NCBI GenBank assembly: GCA_964454015.1
Contig: CAYVQF010000048.1
Coordinates: 1-45,719, forward strand
Source: CAYVQF01 sp964454015
GTDB lineage: Bacteria > Myxococcota_A > Bradymonadia > UBA4248
Length of the DNA stretch: 45,719 nucleotides
Direction of reading: 5' to 3'
Positions 9,180 through 17,240 of the stretch are shown here, in pieces (positions within the stretch are counted from its first letter, which is position 1; every line of letters starts with the position of its first letter). Made by a program: the position numbers and the translations under genes. The notes below the pieces were generated by a model, which saw only the letters and a list, made by a program, of their open reading frames with translations, did no database searches and was not told where the DNA came from.

Positions 9180-9216
9180 GCGGGTGCGCTGAGGTGTCGC
9201 CGCGCCGGTGTGGGCC

Positions 9217-11010
9217 CTAGAGGCCGGACACGATGACGATGGCGATGATCACCATGGCGATGAAGAGGATGATGCCGATGGGGAGGCAGCCCATGCCGGC
9301 GTTTTTCTTCGGCTTGGTCTTGGGGCGCGCCTCGGGTTGCGTCACCAGCTTGGCCATCTGCTCGCGCACGGCTTGGGCGGCGCGGGGGTTGCGCAGGCGT
9401 TGCTCCAGGATCAAGGCAAACTCGCCCAGGAGCTGGTTGCGGCGCACGGGCTCCTCGGTGAGATTCACCATGTGCTGGAGGTGCTCGGCGAGCTGGGGCC
9501 AGCGCTCCAGGGTGTGGAGGTGCTCGCGTTTGGCCTCGAGGAGCTGCTCGTCGTTGTCCTCCCAGAGGATGGCCTTTTCGTAGGAGGCGAGGGCGTTCTC
9601 CGGGTGGGTGTCGTAGCGGGCCCGGAGGCCGTGGAGGGCGAGGTCCTCAGGGTCGACGGCGAGGCCCGCCGCGACGGCGGCGACGACTTGGGCGGCCTGT
9701 TCGTGGAGCAGGGCGAGGAGCTCGTAGGGCAGGACCCACTCGGGACGCTGGGCGATGAGGTCCTCGACCAAGGGGCGGGCTTCGGCGTGGGCGTCGTCGA
9801 GGTAGAGGGCGACGGCCAGGTAGAAGGTGACGTTGGTGTCTTTGGGCTGCTGGGCGTGCTGGGCGCGCAGGTGGGCCAAGGTCGGATCCAGCGAGGCGTC
9901 GGCGGTCTCCGCGGTGGCTTTTTCTTCTAGGAATCCACTCTCCCTGAGTTGCTCGGCCAGGGTCTCGGCCAAAGCCTCGTCGCCGGCCGCTGCGAGCTGG
10001 GCGTGGGTGCGCAAGAGGAAGGCCTCGGTGACGATGTCCTCGGTCTCGCAGAAGGCTTGGGCCCAGAGAGCGGCGTGCACCGGGCGGCCTGCGGCGAGCT
10101 CCTGGAGGCCGCCGCAGAGGCGCTGCAGGCCGTAGCGGTGGACCGGATCGGTGCAGGTGGCGATGTGCGCCTGGATGCGGGTCACGGCGGCCGCGGCGTC
10201 ATCGCTGTAGATCTCTGCGGCGGCGGCGAAGAGCGAGAGATCCTCGTTGCGCTGGTGTTCCGGCGGTGGCGCTTTGGCGAGGGCCGCGATGAAGGCCTGG
10301 TGGGCGGCGGGCGCGCGGGCGGGCTCGAGGCGCTGGGTCGCCGCGGCCAAGAGGGCGCGGGCGTGGAGACGTTGGTCATCGGCGGCGACGGCGCGGGCGG
10401 CGGCGTCGCGGCAGACGGGGAGATCCTGGAGCAACCACAGGTAATAGGCTTGACGTTCCAGGGCGCGCGGGGTGGGGATGAGGGGCGACGCGTCGTCTTT
10501 GGCGTCGGTGAGGAGCTCTTCGTAGAAGTCGGCGCAGATCGAGGCGACCTCTTTGCCGAGCTCAGCGGCGCTGACGCCGAGGGTGGTCAGGGCGTTGTGC
10601 CAGCGTTTCTCAGCTTTGGTGCTGCTGCCGATGCGGCGCCAGGTTTCGGCCGCCAGGACCAGCTCGTTTTCGCTGCTGAGCTCGTCGGCGATGACGTCGT
10701 AAAAGGCCGGAAAGGGTGGGGCGGTCAGGGTGAGCTGATCCACGAGGAGAAAGAAGGCGTCGACCCAGCGGTTCTTCTCCATCAGCGCGAGGGTGCGCTC
10801 GAGTTGATCCCGAAAGAGGACCCATACGGGTGCTCCGTGCGCCTCAGCGGGCGTGGACGCATTGAGCAAGAGATGGCGCGCGTCTTCGAAGTCGCGTTTG
10901 CGCAGGGCGCGGGCGATGCGTACCTCGACCTTGCCCGAGGCCTTGGGGTTGTTCTCGTCGTCCGTTGCGGTGGGTTGGTCCTTGGGGGAGGAATCCGCTG
11001 AAGAACTCAT
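9217..11010 (-). CDS. tail-anchored TPR-like protein
   Basis: 597 residues starting MSSSADSSPKDQPT; AGGAG is seven bases before the ATG. The N-terminal 25 residues are polar and disordered. The bulk is Ala/Leu-rich helical pairs of the TPR/SEL1 sort (VTFYLAVALYLDDAHAEARPLVEDL, YELLALLHEQAAQVVAAVAAGLAVDPED, ALASYEKAILWEDNDEQLLEAK). A basic, Pro-rich stretch (EARPKTKPKKNAGMG) leads into one C-terminal membrane helix ending in VIIAIVIVSGL. This makes it a tail-anchored inner-membrane protein with a cytoplasmic solenoid. It is followed on the opposite strand by the other TPR gene and preceded on the same strand by a small membrane-anchored gene 34 bases away, possibly one transcript. Role unknown. 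Confidence 0.87.
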   Translation of the reverse strand: MSSSADSSPKDQPTATDDENNPKASGKVEVRIARALRKRDFEDARHLLLNASTPAEAHGAPVWVLFRDQLERTLALMEKNRWVDAFFLLVDQLTLTAPPFPAFYDVIADELSSENELVLAAETWRRIGSSTKAEKRWHNALTTLGVSAAELGKEVASICADFYEELLTDAKDDASPLIPTPRALERQAYYLWLLQDLPVCRDAAARAVAADDQRLHARALLAAATQRLEPARAPAAHQAFIAALAKAPPPEHQRNEDLSLFAAAAEIYSDDAAAAVTRIQAHIATCTDPVHRYGLQRLCGGLQELAAGRPVHAALWAQAFCETEDIVTEAFLLRTHAQLAAAGDEALAETLAEQLRESGFLEEKATAETADASLDPTLAHLRAQHAQQPKDTNVTFYLAVALYLDDAHAEARPLVEDLIAQRPEWVLPYELLALLHEQAAQVVAAVAAGLAVDPEDLALHGLRARYDTHPENALASYEKAILWEDNDEQLLEAKREHLHTLERWPQLAEHLQHMVNLTEEPVRRNQLLGEFALILEQRLRNPRAAQAVREQMAKLVTQPEARPKTKPKKNAGMGCLPIGIILFIAMVIIAIVIVSGL

Positions 11011-11044
11011 AGTCGCTCCTGGGGGTGGAGGCCGCGGTGGGGAC

Positions 11045-11500
11045 TTACCAGACCTCTGGGGTCATGCTGCGGGAGGAGTGTTTGGTGAAGGTGGCGTGGA
11101 TGCGCCTGGGGCTGGCCTTGACGTCGATATAGAAGACGACGCGCGGCACCTGCTTGGAGAAATGTAGGTCCAGGGTGTAGGTGAAGAAGGCGCTGCCCGA
11201 GATGAGGTCTTTTTCCTGGCCGCTGCGCATGTTGTCCCAGCGCTGCAAGGGGCCGAGCTCGGCAAAGCGGCTCTGGTAGGCGCCGAGGTAGCGCTCCAGT
11301 GGGGTTTCGCGCTGGTAGCTCGCCGAGGTGGCGCGGTAGGCCTCTTCGAGGGCGCTGTCGCGGACGCAGGCCAGGTAGGGCTGGAGGATTTCGTTGTAGA
11401 CGACCAGGGCCGCTTGGGTGGCGGCGCGGGCTTTTTGGATGAGAAAGACGGCGAGGCCGATGAGGGCGACGACGACGAGGAGGGTGATGACGAGTTCCAC
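11045..11500 (-). CDS. small membrane-anchored protein, unknown family
   Basis: 151 residues if the GTG at 11500 is used; CGGAG sits six bases before it and the reading begins at once with a membrane helix (ELVITLLVVVALIGLAVFLIQKA). No ATG is available near this helix, and the longer in-frame reading upstream looks non-coding. The soluble part is about 120 residues of alpha/beta character (LEEAYRATSASYQRETPLERYLGAYQSRF ... FTYTLDLHFSKQVPRVVFYIDVKAS), reminiscent of small domains that follow a single N-terminal anchor, such as DUF4019-like folds, but I cannot assign it. It probably shares a transcript with the tail-anchored TPR gene downstream. Confidence 0.7.
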   Translation of the reverse strand: MELVITLLVVVALIGLAVFLIQKARAATQAALVVYNEILQPYLACVRDSALEEAYRATSASYQRETPLERYLGAYQSRFAELGPLQRWDNMRSGQEKDLISGSAFFTYTLDLHFSKQVPRVVFYIDVKASPRRIHATFTKHSSRSMTPEVW

Positions 11501-11640
11501 GGCAGACTCCGGGTGGACGAACGCAGGGACGGCCAACAGGCCTTTGGGCCTGCCGGCAGCCTCTCTCTTGGATAATGGCTTTGGGGTAGATTGGGCAAGG
11601 GCGCGGGCGTCGTCGTATTGAAAGGTGGCGCCACTTTGGT

Positions 11641-11687
11641 TACACCCTCTGCGCAGTGGGCGCGTCGCGGCGAGCCCAGTGGGTGTA
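11641..11687 (+). promoter_or_regulatory. nested inverted repeat in the ABC-F leader
   Basis: TACACCC (11641-11647) pairs with GGGTGTA (11681-11687), and inside it TGGGC (11657-11661) pairs with GCCCA (11674-11678). No T-run follows. It lies 45 bases before the start codon of the ABC-F gene and could be a leader hairpin or an operator. Confidence 0.35.
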
Positions 11688-11732
11688 GTTGGTTGGCGTC
11701 TGAACCGGGCGCTCTTCGTGGGTGGACAAGGC

Positions 11733-13676
11733 TTGCTACAGTTATCGGATGTCTCTAAGGCCTTTGGGCCACAGTCATTATTTGCGAACGTCACGTGGCA
11801 GATCGATCGCTTCCCACGGGTGGCGCTGGTGGGCGCCAACGGCACGGGGAAGAGCACCCTGTTGCGGATACTCGCCGGTGAGATGGAGGCGGACTCGGGG
11901 CGGGTGCTGATCCCCAAGGAGGTCAGCGTCGGCTACTTGCCCCAGGACGTAGCGGCCATCGAGGCCGAGACGGCTCTGGCGGCGGTCTTGGCCGGGCGCA
12001 CGGACTTGGTGCGCTTGGGGCAAGAGATCGAGGCGCTGCAGGCGCGCATGGACGATAAGGCTGAGGTGGCCCTGGCGGCGACGCTGGGAGAAGTCCAGGC
12101 GCGCTTTGAGCAGCTCGGGGGCTACACGGTGGAGGCCGAGGCGCTCGGGATCATGGCTTCCTTGGGCTTCAAGGCGGCCCAGATCGCGGCGGCGCCGCAG
12201 ACCTTCTCTGGGGGCTGGCGCATGCGGCTGCTCTTGGCGCGGCTGCTGCTGCAGAAACCCGACCTGCTCCTTTTGGACGAGCCGACGAACCACCTGGATC
12301 TGGAGTCCCTGGTGTGGCTCGAGTCTTTTTTGTCCACCTACCCTGGGACCATCGTCGTGGTCTCCCACGACCGGGCCTTCTTGAACCGGGTGGTGGTGGC
12401 CGTCGCCGCTTTGGAGCGCAACCAGGTGCGGCTCTATCCGGGCAACTACGACGCTTATGTGGCGGCGGTGACCCTGGAGCAGGAGCAGATCGCGGCGCAG
12501 GCGGCGCAGCAGCAGAAGCGCATCGCTGAGACCCAGGCCTTCATCGACCGTTTTCGCTCCAAGGCGACCAAGGCGAAGCAGGTGCAGAGTCGGGTCAAGG
12601 CCTTGGAGAAGATGGACGTGGTGGAGGTGGCGCGCAGAGGCCGCGCCCTGCGCTTCAAGCTCCCCGAGGCGGAGCGCACGCCCCACGTGGTGGTGGAGCT
12701 GCGCCACGTGGCCAAGGCCTACGGCGACAATGTGGTCTACAAGGATATGTTCTTTACGGCCTATCGCGGGGAGCGCATCGCCCTGGTGGGGCCGAACGGC
12801 GCGGGCAAGTCTACCCTGTTGAAGATTTTGGCCGACGCCATCTCCTTCGAGGGCGAGCGGGTGGTGGGCGACCGGGTGGTGACGGCGTACTTCGCCCAGC
12901 ATCAGGTGGAGTCCCTCGATTTCGAGCGCACCTTGTTGGACGAGGTGCGGACGACGACCGAGGGGCTGAGCATGACCGAGCTGCGTGGGGCGCTCGGGGC
13001 CTTTCTTTTCAATGACGATGACGTGGAGAAGCGCGTCGGGGTGCTCTCGGGGGGGGAGAAGAACCGCCTGGCCTTGGCCAAGATCCTGTTGCAGCGCCCC
13101 AACCTCTTGCTCATGGACGAGCCGACGAACCACTTGGATTTGGCCAGCCGCGACGCCTTGGAAGACGCCCTGAGTGCCTTCCAAGGGACGCTCATCATCA
13201 TCAGCCACGACCGCTGGTTCATCGACAGGATCTGCAACAAGGTGGTGCACGTGGAGCACCAGCGCCTGGAGGATTACCCGGGCAACTACAGCGAGTACCT
13301 GGCGCGCCGGGCGCGGGAGGCCGCCGCCGAGGAGGGTGCCGCCACCGCCGATGCCAAGAACCAGGTCAACCAGCGGCGGCAGCGGCGGCGCGACGCGGCG
13401 GAGCTGCGGGAGCGTCATCGCGAGGCCACGGGCACTTTGCGCAAGCAGGTGCAGGCCCTGGAGGTGGAGATCCAGCGGGCCGAGGCGGCCATCGGCAGCA
13501 TCGACGCTTCTTTGGCCGATCCGCAGATCTATGGGCAGGGCCAGAAGGTGCAGGAGCTGGCCATGGAGCGCGGCCGGCGCTGCGCCGAGCTCGACGGGCA
13601 CTATGGGCGCTGGGCCGAGCTTCAGGAGGCCCTGGAGGAGGCCGAGCGCCGTTTCGCCCTAGAAGAGGCGGAGTGA
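11733..13676 (+). CDS. ABC-F family ATPase (ribosome-associated, Uup/EttA-like)
   Basis: 647 residues if the TTG at 11733 is the start, which gives MLQLSDVSKAFG, the normal opening of this family, with GGTGGA six bases upstream. Two ATP-binding cassettes are complete. Cassette one has Walker A GANGTGKST (34-42), signature FSGGWRMRLLLARLLL and Walker B LLLLDEPTNHLD. Cassette two has GPNGAGKST (about 353), LSGGEKNRLALAKILL and LLLMDEPTNHLD. Between them lies the charged inter-domain linker (AETQAFIDRFRSKATKAKQVQSR). The last 90 residues form a coiled coil, as in Uup. No membrane domain exists. ABC-F proteins bind the ribosomal E site and ease stalled or antibiotic-blocked translation; the exact subfamily is not clear. 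Confidence 0.93.
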   Translation: MLQLSDVSKAFGPQSLFANVTWQIDRFPRVALVGANGTGKSTLLRILAGEMEADSGRVLIPKEVSVGYLPQDVAAIEAETALAAVLAGRTDLVRLGQEIEALQARMDDKAEVALAATLGEVQARFEQLGGYTVEAEALGIMASLGFKAAQIAAAPQTFSGGWRMRLLLARLLLQKPDLLLLDEPTNHLDLESLVWLESFLSTYPGTIVVVSHDRAFLNRVVVAVAALERNQVRLYPGNYDAYVAAVTLEQEQIAAQAAQQQKRIAETQAFIDRFRSKATKAKQVQSRVKALEKMDVVEVARRGRALRFKLPEAERTPHVVVELRHVAKAYGDNVVYKDMFFTAYRGERIALVGPNGAGKSTLLKILADAISFEGERVVGDRVVTAYFAQHQVESLDFERTLLDEVRTTTEGLSMTELRGALGAFLFNDDDVEKRVGVLSGGEKNRLALAKILLQRPNLLLMDEPTNHLDLASRDALEDALSAFQGTLIIISHDRWFIDRICNKVVHVEHQRLEDYPGNYSEYLARRAREAAAEEGAATADAKNQVNQRRQRRRDAAELRERHREATGTLRKQVQALEVEIQRAEAAIGSIDASLADPQIYGQGQKVQELAMERGRRCAELDGHYGRWAELQEALEEAERRFALEEAE

Positions 13677-13809
13677 GCGCCGAGGACGGTGTGCGTCTCG
13701 GGTGGGCACGTCGCCCTTGCTCAGGCGCGAGGCGGCTACTATGCTAGGCGCAACGCACGCGACCCGACACGGGGCCTGGCCGCGCGGCGTCCCAGACGAG
13801 GGTGGACCC

Positions 13810-15939
13810 ATGCAGAGGGAAGAAGACCGGGGGCGAGGCTATGGACTGTGGCTGCGCTGGGGCTTGCTGGTGGGTTGCGCCCTGGCTGGCGGCGCTTGGT
13901 TGGCGGCGTGCGACGACACACCCGAGACGCTGAAGTGTCCGCCGGGCTATAGCTTGCAGGCCGATGGCCTGTGCTGGCCCGACGAAGGCGCGCCGGATCA
14001 GTGGGTCGATGTGGACGCGACGCTTCCTGATGTGGAAGATGATACGGCGCCGGCCGAGGTGTGGGACAGCCAAGATGCCCTGCCGCCCGAGGTGCAGGAC
14101 GACGTGGCTGACGTGGAGAACGAGTTGCCGCCGCCGGTGGACAGCGACGGCGACACCATCCCCGACGCCGAGGACAACTGCCCGGACGTGGCCAACCCAG
14201 ACCAAGCCGACAGCAATGGCGATGGCATTGGCGATGCGTGCACGCCCGGGCCCAACGATCGCGACGGTGACACCGTCCCGGACGAGATGGACAACTGCCC
14301 GGACGTGAGCAACCCAGGGCAACACGACTACAACGGCGATGGGGTGGGGGATGCCTGCACCCAGCAGGACGGGACGCCGCAGCACCCCTTCATCATCTCC
14401 GTGGAGGGCAACCGCTTCGTTTATCGCGATGCGCAGGACACGCGCCACTCGACCTCGTCGGTCTTTGACACCTATCCGCCGAACACGGTGAACGAGGCTG
14501 GCCCAGAGTATATCTACGTGTTTAGGTTGCAGCAGCGGATGCAGGTGGAGATCAGCCTGGAGCCGGAGCCGAGCGGGGTAGACATCGACCTGCACCTGTT
14601 GTCGTCCTTGAGCCCGCTGGTGCTCATCGACCGCAACGACAAGGCCATCATGAAGGAGTTGGCCCCTGGGACCTATTACATCAGCGCCGACACTTACGTC
14701 AGCAATGGGGTGCCCTTGGTGGGGCCTTATGTGATGAACTTCGTGGCCCAGGTCTACTACCCAGGCACGGTGAGCGAGCCGATTTTGTTGGCCGACACCC
14801 TGACGCAGCCCCTGCCCGTGCCCTACGTCTTCACGGACGTGCGGGACACGCGCAACGCCACCTCGTCGGTCTTCAACACCTATCCACCGAACACCCTGGA
14901 TCAGTCGGGGGCGGAGTTCATCTATGCCTTCACCCTGGACCGGGCGGTGTACTTCAGCGTGGAGGTGGCGGCGCCCGAGCCGACGGGGGTGGACATCGAT
15001 CTGCACCTGCTGTCGTCCCTCGAGCCGCTGGTCTTGGTGGCCCGGGCCGACAAGGTGATCACCACCGAGCTGGGGCCGGGGACCTATTACGTGACGGCCG
15101 ACTCTTTCCAGGGCAAGGTGGGGCGCTACGTGCTGGATCTGACCGTGCGGCCCAAGCTGGCCGACGGCCCGGAGACCTTCAACGTCTACATGCTCAAGGC
15201 GGTGGAGCAGCTCTATGCGAATTACGGCAAGCTGGGCTACGACTCGGCGGTGCTGACCCACGACATCGCCTACGGATCCTATGGCACCATCAACGCGACC
15301 AAGCCGCCGCGGACGATGTGCGTGGCGGCGGTGATGGAGGTGATCCTGACGGCCATGCAGATCTACGCCACCGAGACGGGCGACCAGAGCGTGTGGGACT
15401 ACCTGCCGCGCACCTCTTACGCCACCTTGAACACGGGCAACATCAAGGCGCACCTGTGGGTGAACTTCGACATCAACTCTCGGGGCAGCGGCGACGCCCT
15501 GCGCCACTTCGGCATGGGGATGACCGTGCCCTTCGAGGAGCTGCGCCCGGGCGGGGTGATCAACCTCAACCGCACCACCGGCTCGGGGCACGCCGTGGTC
15601 TTTTTGTCCTTCATCGACATCACGGGCCAGGAGTACACCACCCACAACAGCTCGGTGGTGGGCTTCAAGTACTTCTCCTCCCAAGGCAGCTACGACGACG
15701 GCGGCTTGGACTACCGCTACGCCGTCTTCTCCCAGCACGGCTCACCGACCATGCCCTACAAGCGGGACGTGAACGTGATCTACTCGACGGATCAGAAGTT
15801 CTTGAACACGGGGGTGATGTATCACCCGAGCCAGTGGCTGCCGACCTCGTGGTCGCGGGGCATTCGCGGCGAGAGCGGCCCGGATTCGGTCTTCGACCCG
15901 ATCTACTTCGACGGGGTGACGGTGGACGATGGGATCTGA
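13810..15939 (+). CDS. lipoprotein with calcium-binding TSP3 repeats, duplicated PPC-like domains and a papain-like C-terminal domain
   Basis: 709 residues from ATG 13810 (GAGGGTGGA upstream). A type II signal peptide ends in LAAC with C34 lipidated. Residues about 70-110 are an acidic linker. Residues 111-183 hold two thrombospondin type 3 repeats (DSDGDTIPDAEDNCPD and DRDGDTVPDEMDNCPD with GDGIGDAC), which bind calcium. Two tandem copies of a beta domain follow (about 195-335 and 345-470), each with TSSVF-TYPPNT and GVDIDLHLLSSL and PGTYY, resembling bacterial pre-peptidase C-terminal domains. The last 230 residues contain C504 in PRTMCVAAVMEV and H594 in SGHAVVFLSFID, the order and spacing of a papain-like or CHAP-type cysteine peptidase or amidase. 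The catalytic assignment is an inference. It is an exported surface protein; its end overlaps or abuts the methyltransferase gene. Confidence 0.87.
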   Translation: MQREEDRGRGYGLWLRWGLLVGCALAGGAWLAACDDTPETLKCPPGYSLQADGLCWPDEGAPDQWVDVDATLPDVEDDTAPAEVWDSQDALPPEVQDDVADVENELPPPVDSDGDTIPDAEDNCPDVANPDQADSNGDGIGDACTPGPNDRDGDTVPDEMDNCPDVSNPGQHDYNGDGVGDACTQQDGTPQHPFIISVEGNRFVYRDAQDTRHSTSSVFDTYPPNTVNEAGPEYIYVFRLQQRMQVEISLEPEPSGVDIDLHLLSSLSPLVLIDRNDKAIMKELAPGTYYISADTYVSNGVPLVGPYVMNFVAQVYYPGTVSEPILLADTLTQPLPVPYVFTDVRDTRNATSSVFNTYPPNTLDQSGAEFIYAFTLDRAVYFSVEVAAPEPTGVDIDLHLLSSLEPLVLVARADKVITTELGPGTYYVTADSFQGKVGRYVLDLTVRPKLADGPETFNVYMLKAVEQLYANYGKLGYDSAVLTHDIAYGSYGTINATKPPRTMCVAAVMEVILTAMQIYATETGDQSVWDYLPRTSYATLNTGNIKAHLWVNFDINSRGSGDALRHFGMGMTVPFEELRPGGVINLNRTTGSGHAVVFLSFIDITGQEYTTHNSSVVGFKYFSSQGSYDDGGLDYRYAVFSQHGSPTMPYKRDVNVIYSTDQKFLNTGVMYHPSQWLPTSWSRGIRGESGPDSVFDPIYFDGVTVDDGI

Positions 15940-15967
15940 GGTGGGCGCGTCGGCGGCCGGGGGGCTG

Positions 15968-16972
15968 ATGTCAAGTGAAGTCGAGGAGATGTTCTCCAAT
16001 CGCTTGAAAAAACGTTACAAACACCTGAGCAAGTGGGCGCGCCGCGCTGGGGTCTTCGCCTTTAGGGTGTACGACGGCGACATCCCGGAGCTGCCCTTGG
16101 TGGTGGACTTCTACGACGGCCACCTGCACATGGCGGCGCGGGCCGGGCGTGGGGTGCTGCGGGAGGAAGACCTGGACCAGGACGCCTGGTTGCGCCGCAT
16201 GGGTCTGGTCGCGGGCGCGGCCCTGGGGGTGGCGCCGGAGCGGGTCTTCGTCAAGTTACGGCAGCGGCAGACGCGGCGGGAGCAGTACCGGCGCTTGTCG
16301 CCGACGGCCTACGCCTTTCCGGTGCGCGAGGGCGCGGTGCGGCTGTGGGTGGACCTCCAGTCTTATGTCGACACGGGTTTGTTCTTGGACCACCGGCCGT
16401 CGCGCTTGCGGTTGGCCGAGGTGGCCCGCGGGGGGCGCCTTCTCAATCTCTTCGCTTACACGGGCGCCTTCAGTGTGCATGCGGCGGCGGCGGGCGCGGA
16501 GACGACGGTCTCGGTGGACCTGTCGCGCACCTATCTGAGCTGGGCGGAGGACAACTTTCGCCTCAACGGCTTTGACGAGGTGCTGCTCTGTGACGAGCGG
16601 CGCGGCCCGGCGCTGCCCGAGGGCCGCGGGCATTTTCTGTGGCGCGGCGCGGTGGATCGCTTCTTGGCCAAGGCTCGAGACGAGCAGCGCCGCTACGAGG
16701 TGATCGTGGTGGACCCGCCGACCTTCTCCAACTCCAAGCGCACCGTGACCCACTTCGACGTGCAGCGCGATCACGTGGCTTTGTTGCGGCGCTGTGCGGC
16801 GCTGTTGGTGCCTGGGGGGCTGCTCTTCTTCTCCACCAACCGCCAGCGATTTCAGCTCGACGCGGCGGCCCTGGCGCCGGGGCTGGTGGGGCGCGAGGTC
16901 AGCGCTCAGAGCGTGGGCGAGGATTTTCGGCAGCGGCGGCCGCACCGGGCGTGGGAGTTTGTGCGGGGGTGA
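15968..16972 (+). CDS. RlmK-like SAM-dependent 23S rRNA methyltransferase
   Basis: 334 residues from ATG 15968; ATG 15929 (overlapping the lipoprotein gene) and ATG 15989 are alternatives and none has a clearly better ribosome site. The sequence matches the C-terminal half of E. coli RlmKL (m7G2069 of 23S rRNA): FSNRLKKRYKHLSKWARRAG at the start, then the RVYDGDIPELPLVVDFYDG domain, the SAM site LLNLFAYTGAFSVHAAAAGA, D at VSVDLSRTYLSWAEDN, and the catalytic block VVDPPTFSNSKR. The THUMP/RlmL half found in enterobacteria is absent, so this is a stand-alone RlmK-type enzyme. An intrinsic terminator follows 28 bases after the stop. Confidence 0.88.
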   Translation: MSSEVEEMFSNRLKKRYKHLSKWARRAGVFAFRVYDGDIPELPLVVDFYDGHLHMAARAGRGVLREEDLDQDAWLRRMGLVAGAALGVAPERVFVKLRQRQTRREQYRRLSPTAYAFPVREGAVRLWVDLQSYVDTGLFLDHRPSRLRLAEVARGGRLLNLFAYTGAFSVHAAAAGAETTVSVDLSRTYLSWAEDNFRLNGFDEVLLCDERRGPALPEGRGHFLWRGAVDRFLAKARDEQRRYEVIVVDPPTFSNSKRTVTHFDVQRDHVALLRRCAALLVPGGLLFFSTNRQRFQLDAAALAPGLVGREVSAQSVGEDFRQRRPHRAWEFVRG

Positions 16973-17000
16973 GGGTTTAGGTTGGAGGGGCAGGCGCTGT

Positions 17001-17026
17001 GCAGGTAAAAAGCCTGCTCATTTTTT
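17001..17026 (+). terminator. intrinsic terminator after the methyltransferase gene
   Basis: GCAGGT (17001-17006) and GCCTGC (17012-17017) pair around a five-A loop, followed by TCA and six T. This is the clearest factor-independent terminator in the window and marks the end of the left chromosomal block. Confidence 0.7.
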
Positions 17027-17240
17027 CGCTTCACGTTTTCCGAGTTTTGTCGTACCCTTCAATTACTTGAATTAGCTTCTTTGTCGTTCATCCCAGGTGA
17101 AGGCAAACCCAAGCGCAGTAGGCTCTCTCGGATAATGTCAATCGGTTGAATTTCTTGCACTGAACAATGGTGTTAATAGCGAAGCAACAATTTGTTTCGC
17201 GTCGTCGTCGTTCTAAAGCCTTGGTCGAAGTGGAGTTGTC

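Noticed and set aside
11778..13601. 607-residue open frame opposite the ABC-F gene
   Set aside because: Antisense to two intact ATP-binding cassettes; composition rich in His, Leu, Gln and Arg, typical of a shadow.
13744..15738. 664-residue open frame opposite the TSP3 lipoprotein
   Set aside because: Antisense to a gene with lipobox and calcium repeats; no motif or ribosome site.
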